This document shows positions 62,004 through 64,000 of a DNA stretch of 64,000 nucleotides, one piece after another. A program made the translations under genes and the position numbers. Source of the DNA: Paenibacillus faecis (GTDB taxonomy: Bacteria > Bacillota > Bacilli > Paenibacillales > Paenibacillaceae); assembly GCF_008084145.1 (NCBI RefSeq), contig NZ_VSDO01000001.1, positions 1,130,840 to 1,194,839 on the forward strand, read 5' to 3'. The notes under the pieces are model-generated. The model was not told the origin of the DNA, ran no database searches, and worked only from the letters and a program-made list of their open reading frames with translations. The stretch's first letter is position 1. Each line of letters starts with the position of its first letter.

Positions 62004-62771
62004 CTAATGACAATCGAACACGACCTCGGCGCTTTCGACGAACAGCCAGTCATGATAATGGCCGAGCAGCTCACCGGAACGCCAGGGGTAAGCATGGGGC
62101 TCTTTTTCGGGCGGGGGCGCTATGAACGGTTTGTTCACGAAGACGTTAAAAACGTGGAGTCCGTCGGGCCTGGTAAATTGCTTATAGTTGGCAAATATCT
62201 CGTTTCGAAGCTCCGGTTTGATATAATGCAGCACTCCGCTGGAATATAAAATGTCAAAATCGGTATCGAGCCGGAAATCGGAAATATCGGCTTTAAAGGC
62301 ATGAACGTGAACGCCGGTCTGTTCGGCCAGTCTTTTCGTCTTCTCGATCCCCGCGTCCGTTACATCGAATGCGCTCACCTCATACCCGTTGCGGGCGAAG
62401 AAGACCGCATCCTTCCCCTCGCCGCAGCCGATATCCAGCAGTTTGAGCGGCCGGGTGGGCGGCATGCATTTTAAAACTTCATAGCACGCCTGATTCGGTT
62501 CGATTCCCCAGTAATAGGACTGCTTATTGCGGTATTCCTCCTCATAGATCGTGATCGGGCTCTCCTGCGGCACATACCCCAACAGCTTGTCGACGCTGAT
62601 CCGCAAATTTTTCGACAATTCGGGCAGCAAGACAAGGTCCGGCATCGTCTGAGCATTCTCCCATTTGGATACCGCCTGGAACGAGATGCCTAATCTTTGG
62701 GCGAGTTCCTCCTGTGTGAACCCCCTCTCTTTCCGGTAGTGACTAATCGTTCTCGCCAGCTTTTCTTTCAT
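62004..62771 (-). CDS. XRE-family HTH domain fused to a SAM methyltransferase, C-terminus cut by a stop codon
   Basis: 255 residues. Residues 1-65 are an XRE helix-turn-helix ('TQEELAQRLGISFQAVSKWE'); residues about 85-255 are a TehB-like class I methyltransferase ('LLDIGCGEGKDAVFFA', 'ILYSSGVLHYI'). It ends at 'VFDCH' with TAG at 62004-62006. The same frame continues after the stop with 'SGIPHQHAM' and 15 or so further residues to a TAG at 61944; Ser-Gly-x-Pro-His-x-His is what usually follows FDC in this family. So the stop looks like a late nonsense change that removes about 19 residues. Confidence 0.85.
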   Translation of the reverse strand: MKEKLARTISHYRKERGFTQEELAQRLGISFQAVSKWENAQTMPDLVLLPELSKNLRISVDKLLGYVPQESPITIYEEEYRNKQSYYWGIEPNQACYEVLKCMPPTRPLKLLDIGCGEGKDAVFFARNGYEVSAFDVTDAGIEKTKRLAEQTGVHVHAFKADISDFRLDTDFDILYSSGVLHYIKPELRNEIFANYKQFTRPDGLHVFNVFVNKPFIAPPPEKEPHAYPWRSGELLGHYHDWLFVESAEVVFDCH

Positions 62772-62992
62772 AACGAATCACGCTCCTCTTCGTAAGCCCA
62801 TTGTAGGGGACATCGGCGAGCAAGCACAATAACCGGGCATTTGAATTTTCCGGTTCTCTCAACCGGGGGTTGAGGCCAAAAGAAGCAGCCCGACTATCGC
62901 TTACGCGATTTCCTCCACTCTGCTCCGTAATTTAAACAGAGATGACATTGTCATGTTATAATTTGGTATGATCATAAACTGGAGGCGATGGG

Positions 62993-63577
62993 ATGAAAAA
63001 AATAGCCGTGTTTTGCGGATCGAGCTTCGGGGCAAAAGACGTGTACAAAGAAGGAGCCATCGCTTTGGGCAAGGAATTGGCCGCCCGGGGACTTTCCCTG
63101 GTTTACGGCGGTTCAAGCGTGGGGCTGATGGGGGCCGTGGCCGATGCCGTTCTGGAAGAAGGCGGTCAGGTGATTGGGGTTCTCCCCGTGTTTTTGCAGG
63201 ATCGGGAGATCGCCCACCGCAACCTGTCCGAATTGATCATCGTCGATACGATGCATGAACGCAAAGCCAAGATGGCCGAAATTGCCGACGGCTTCATCGT
63301 CCTTCCCGGCGGTGCGGGAACGATGGACGAATTTTTTGAGATTTTCACCTGGGGCCAGTTGGGCCTCCACCGCAAGCCCTGCGGCCTGCTGAACCTCGGG
63401 GGATATTACGATCTCCTGATCGAACTCTTCAACCATATGACCGATGAACAGTTTATTCAGGAGAAGTTCCGGTCCATGGTTTTATCCGACGGCACGCCGG
63501 AAGGTTTGCTTGATCAATTCCGCACGTATGAGCCGCCGACGGTTAAAACTTTTTTAAAGTCGGAAAAACAGCTGTAA
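62993..63577 (+). CDS. LOG-family protein (nucleoside 5'-monophosphate phosphoribohydrolase, YvdD-like)
   Basis: 194 residues, Rossmann-like fold. The signature 'PGGAGTMDEFFE' (PGGxGTxxE) and 'MHERKAKM' match the LOG proteins, which cleave AMP or cytokinin ribotides to base and ribose 5-phosphate. 'VYGGSSVGLMGAVADA' forms the nucleotide-binding loop. GGAGGCGATGGG precedes the ATG. It stands alone and ends at a bidirectional terminator. Confidence 0.92.
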   Translation: MKKIAVFCGSSFGAKDVYKEGAIALGKELAARGLSLVYGGSSVGLMGAVADAVLEEGGQVIGVLPVFLQDREIAHRNLSELIIVDTMHERKAKMAEIADGFIVLPGGAGTMDEFFEIFTWGQLGLHRKPCGLLNLGGYYDLLIELFNHMTDEQFIQEKFRSMVLSDGTPEGLLDQFRTYEPPTVKTFLKSEKQL

Positions 63578-63581
63578 AAGC

Positions 63582-63611
63582 AAAAATAGCGGGCGACGGC
63601 CCGCTATTTTT
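63582..63611. terminator. Bidirectional terminator between the LOG gene and sdaAA
   Basis: AAAATAGCGGGC and GCCCGCTATTTT are perfect arms with T-runs on both strands. The sdaAA stop codon lies inside the hairpin. Confidence 0.88.
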
Positions 63612-64000
63612 TTCTTGCCCGCAGCTCTTTCATGATTTTGCGGCCGGTCGGTGTCTGGGCCAATCCGCCTTGGGCCGTCTCCCGGTGGCGGCTCGGCATC
63701 GAAGAACCGACCTCGAGCATCACGTCGATCACCTCGTCGGAAGGAATGGCGCTCTTGACGCCGGCTAGAGCCATATCTGAGGCGGCCAAGGCATTAACCG
63801 CTCCGAAGCCGTTGCGGACGATGCAGGGAATCTCCACCAGGCCGCCCACCGGGTCGCAGATCAGGCCCAGCGTGTTTTTGAGGGCCAGGCCCACCGCGTG
63901 CACCGCCTGCTCCGGACTGCCGCCGCGCAGCTCCGTCATCGCCCCGGCCGCCATCCCGATCGCCGAGCCGATCTCCGCTTGGCAGCCGCCTTCCGCGCCG
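63604..64000 (-). CDS. sdaAA: L-serine dehydratase, iron-sulfur-dependent, alpha subunit (5' part outside the window)
   Basis: The C-terminal 132 residues are present; the frame is open to the window edge. L-serine dehydratase converts serine to pyruvate and ammonia. Cluster-binding cysteines are visible in '[19 protein letters not shown]' and '[12 protein letters not shown]', the family hallmark. The C-terminus '[12 protein letters not shown]' is typical of the alpha chain. In Bacilli the beta subunit gene normally lies just upstream, outside this window. Confidence 0.93.
   Translation of the reverse strand, partial: GAEGGCQAEIGSAIGMAAGAMTELRGGSPEQAVHAVGLALKNTLGLICDPVGGLVEIPCIVRNGFGAVNALAASDMALAGVKSAIPSDEVIDVMLEVGSSMPSRHRETAQGGLAQTPTGRKIMKELRARKK

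Overview
The window looks like chromosomal DNA of a Paenibacillus-like member of the Bacillota. The evidence is strong GGAGG ribosome-binding sites, a T-box leader on ilvB, an L20-type leader with an AUU-started infC, YtqA/YtqB (MnmL/MnmM) side by side, SLH-domain surface proteins, a YjcZ-type mini-protein, a Bce-like two-component/ABC set and several families of structured intergenic repeats. No rRNA, tRNA, prophage, transposase or CRISPR array was seen. Both window edges cut genes: a PAS histidine kinase at the left, and sdaAA at the right.

Layout. 1-2,170: truncated sensor kinase, small zinc-finger protein, and a 2-Cys peroxiredoxin preceded by a perfect PerR-type box. 2,169-7,382: branched-chain amino acid genes leuB, ilvC, ilvN, ilvB on the minus strand behind a leucine-type T-box. 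7,587-13,315: a GNAT, a small Gly/Tyr-rich protein and a nucleoside ABC importer (NupNOPQ type). 13,634-15,052: infC-rpmI-rplT with leader. 15,058-15,535: array of 185-bp repeats. 15,540-19,834: membrane glycosyltransferase, PAP2 phosphatase, GT28 glycolipid synthase, trmB. 20,218-23,115: mnmL-mnmM-VOC-hydrolase operon. 23,116-24,123: gene-free and full of repeats. 24,124-29,640: a soluble hybrid kinase of about 1,838 residues with about 19 HAMP units. 29,828-38,289: YjcZ-like peptide, BceAB-like transporter, kinase and regulator, B12-type radical SAM protein, recQ. 38,609-42,140: rlmCD, then an AT-rich accessory segment whose first part is bounded by 17-bp direct repeats copied from the 3' end of rlmCD. 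42,355-50,288: 5'-nucleotidase with LysM, a DUF1541 lipoprotein behind a CsoR-type operator, and a TetR-MFS-FtsX-ABC efflux operon. 50,595-56,753: a giant SLH protein joining a phosphodiester glycosidase to a metallophosphatase. 56,956-64,000: MerR regulator, GNAT remnant, GNAT, butanediol dehydrogenase with a divergent LacI regulator, an XRE-methyltransferase fusion with a late stop codon, a LOG protein and sdaAA.

The most unusual material is non-coding. Repeat family A occurs as two four-unit elements 16 kb apart that have diverged in sequence but keep almost identical unit spacing (50/61/51 and 50/61/50). Families B and C are hairpin repeats, and copies of each sit exactly at the ends of acetyltransferase reading frames. 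These elements, the rlmCD-linked segment and the 19-HAMP kinase are the best candidates for something undescribed.
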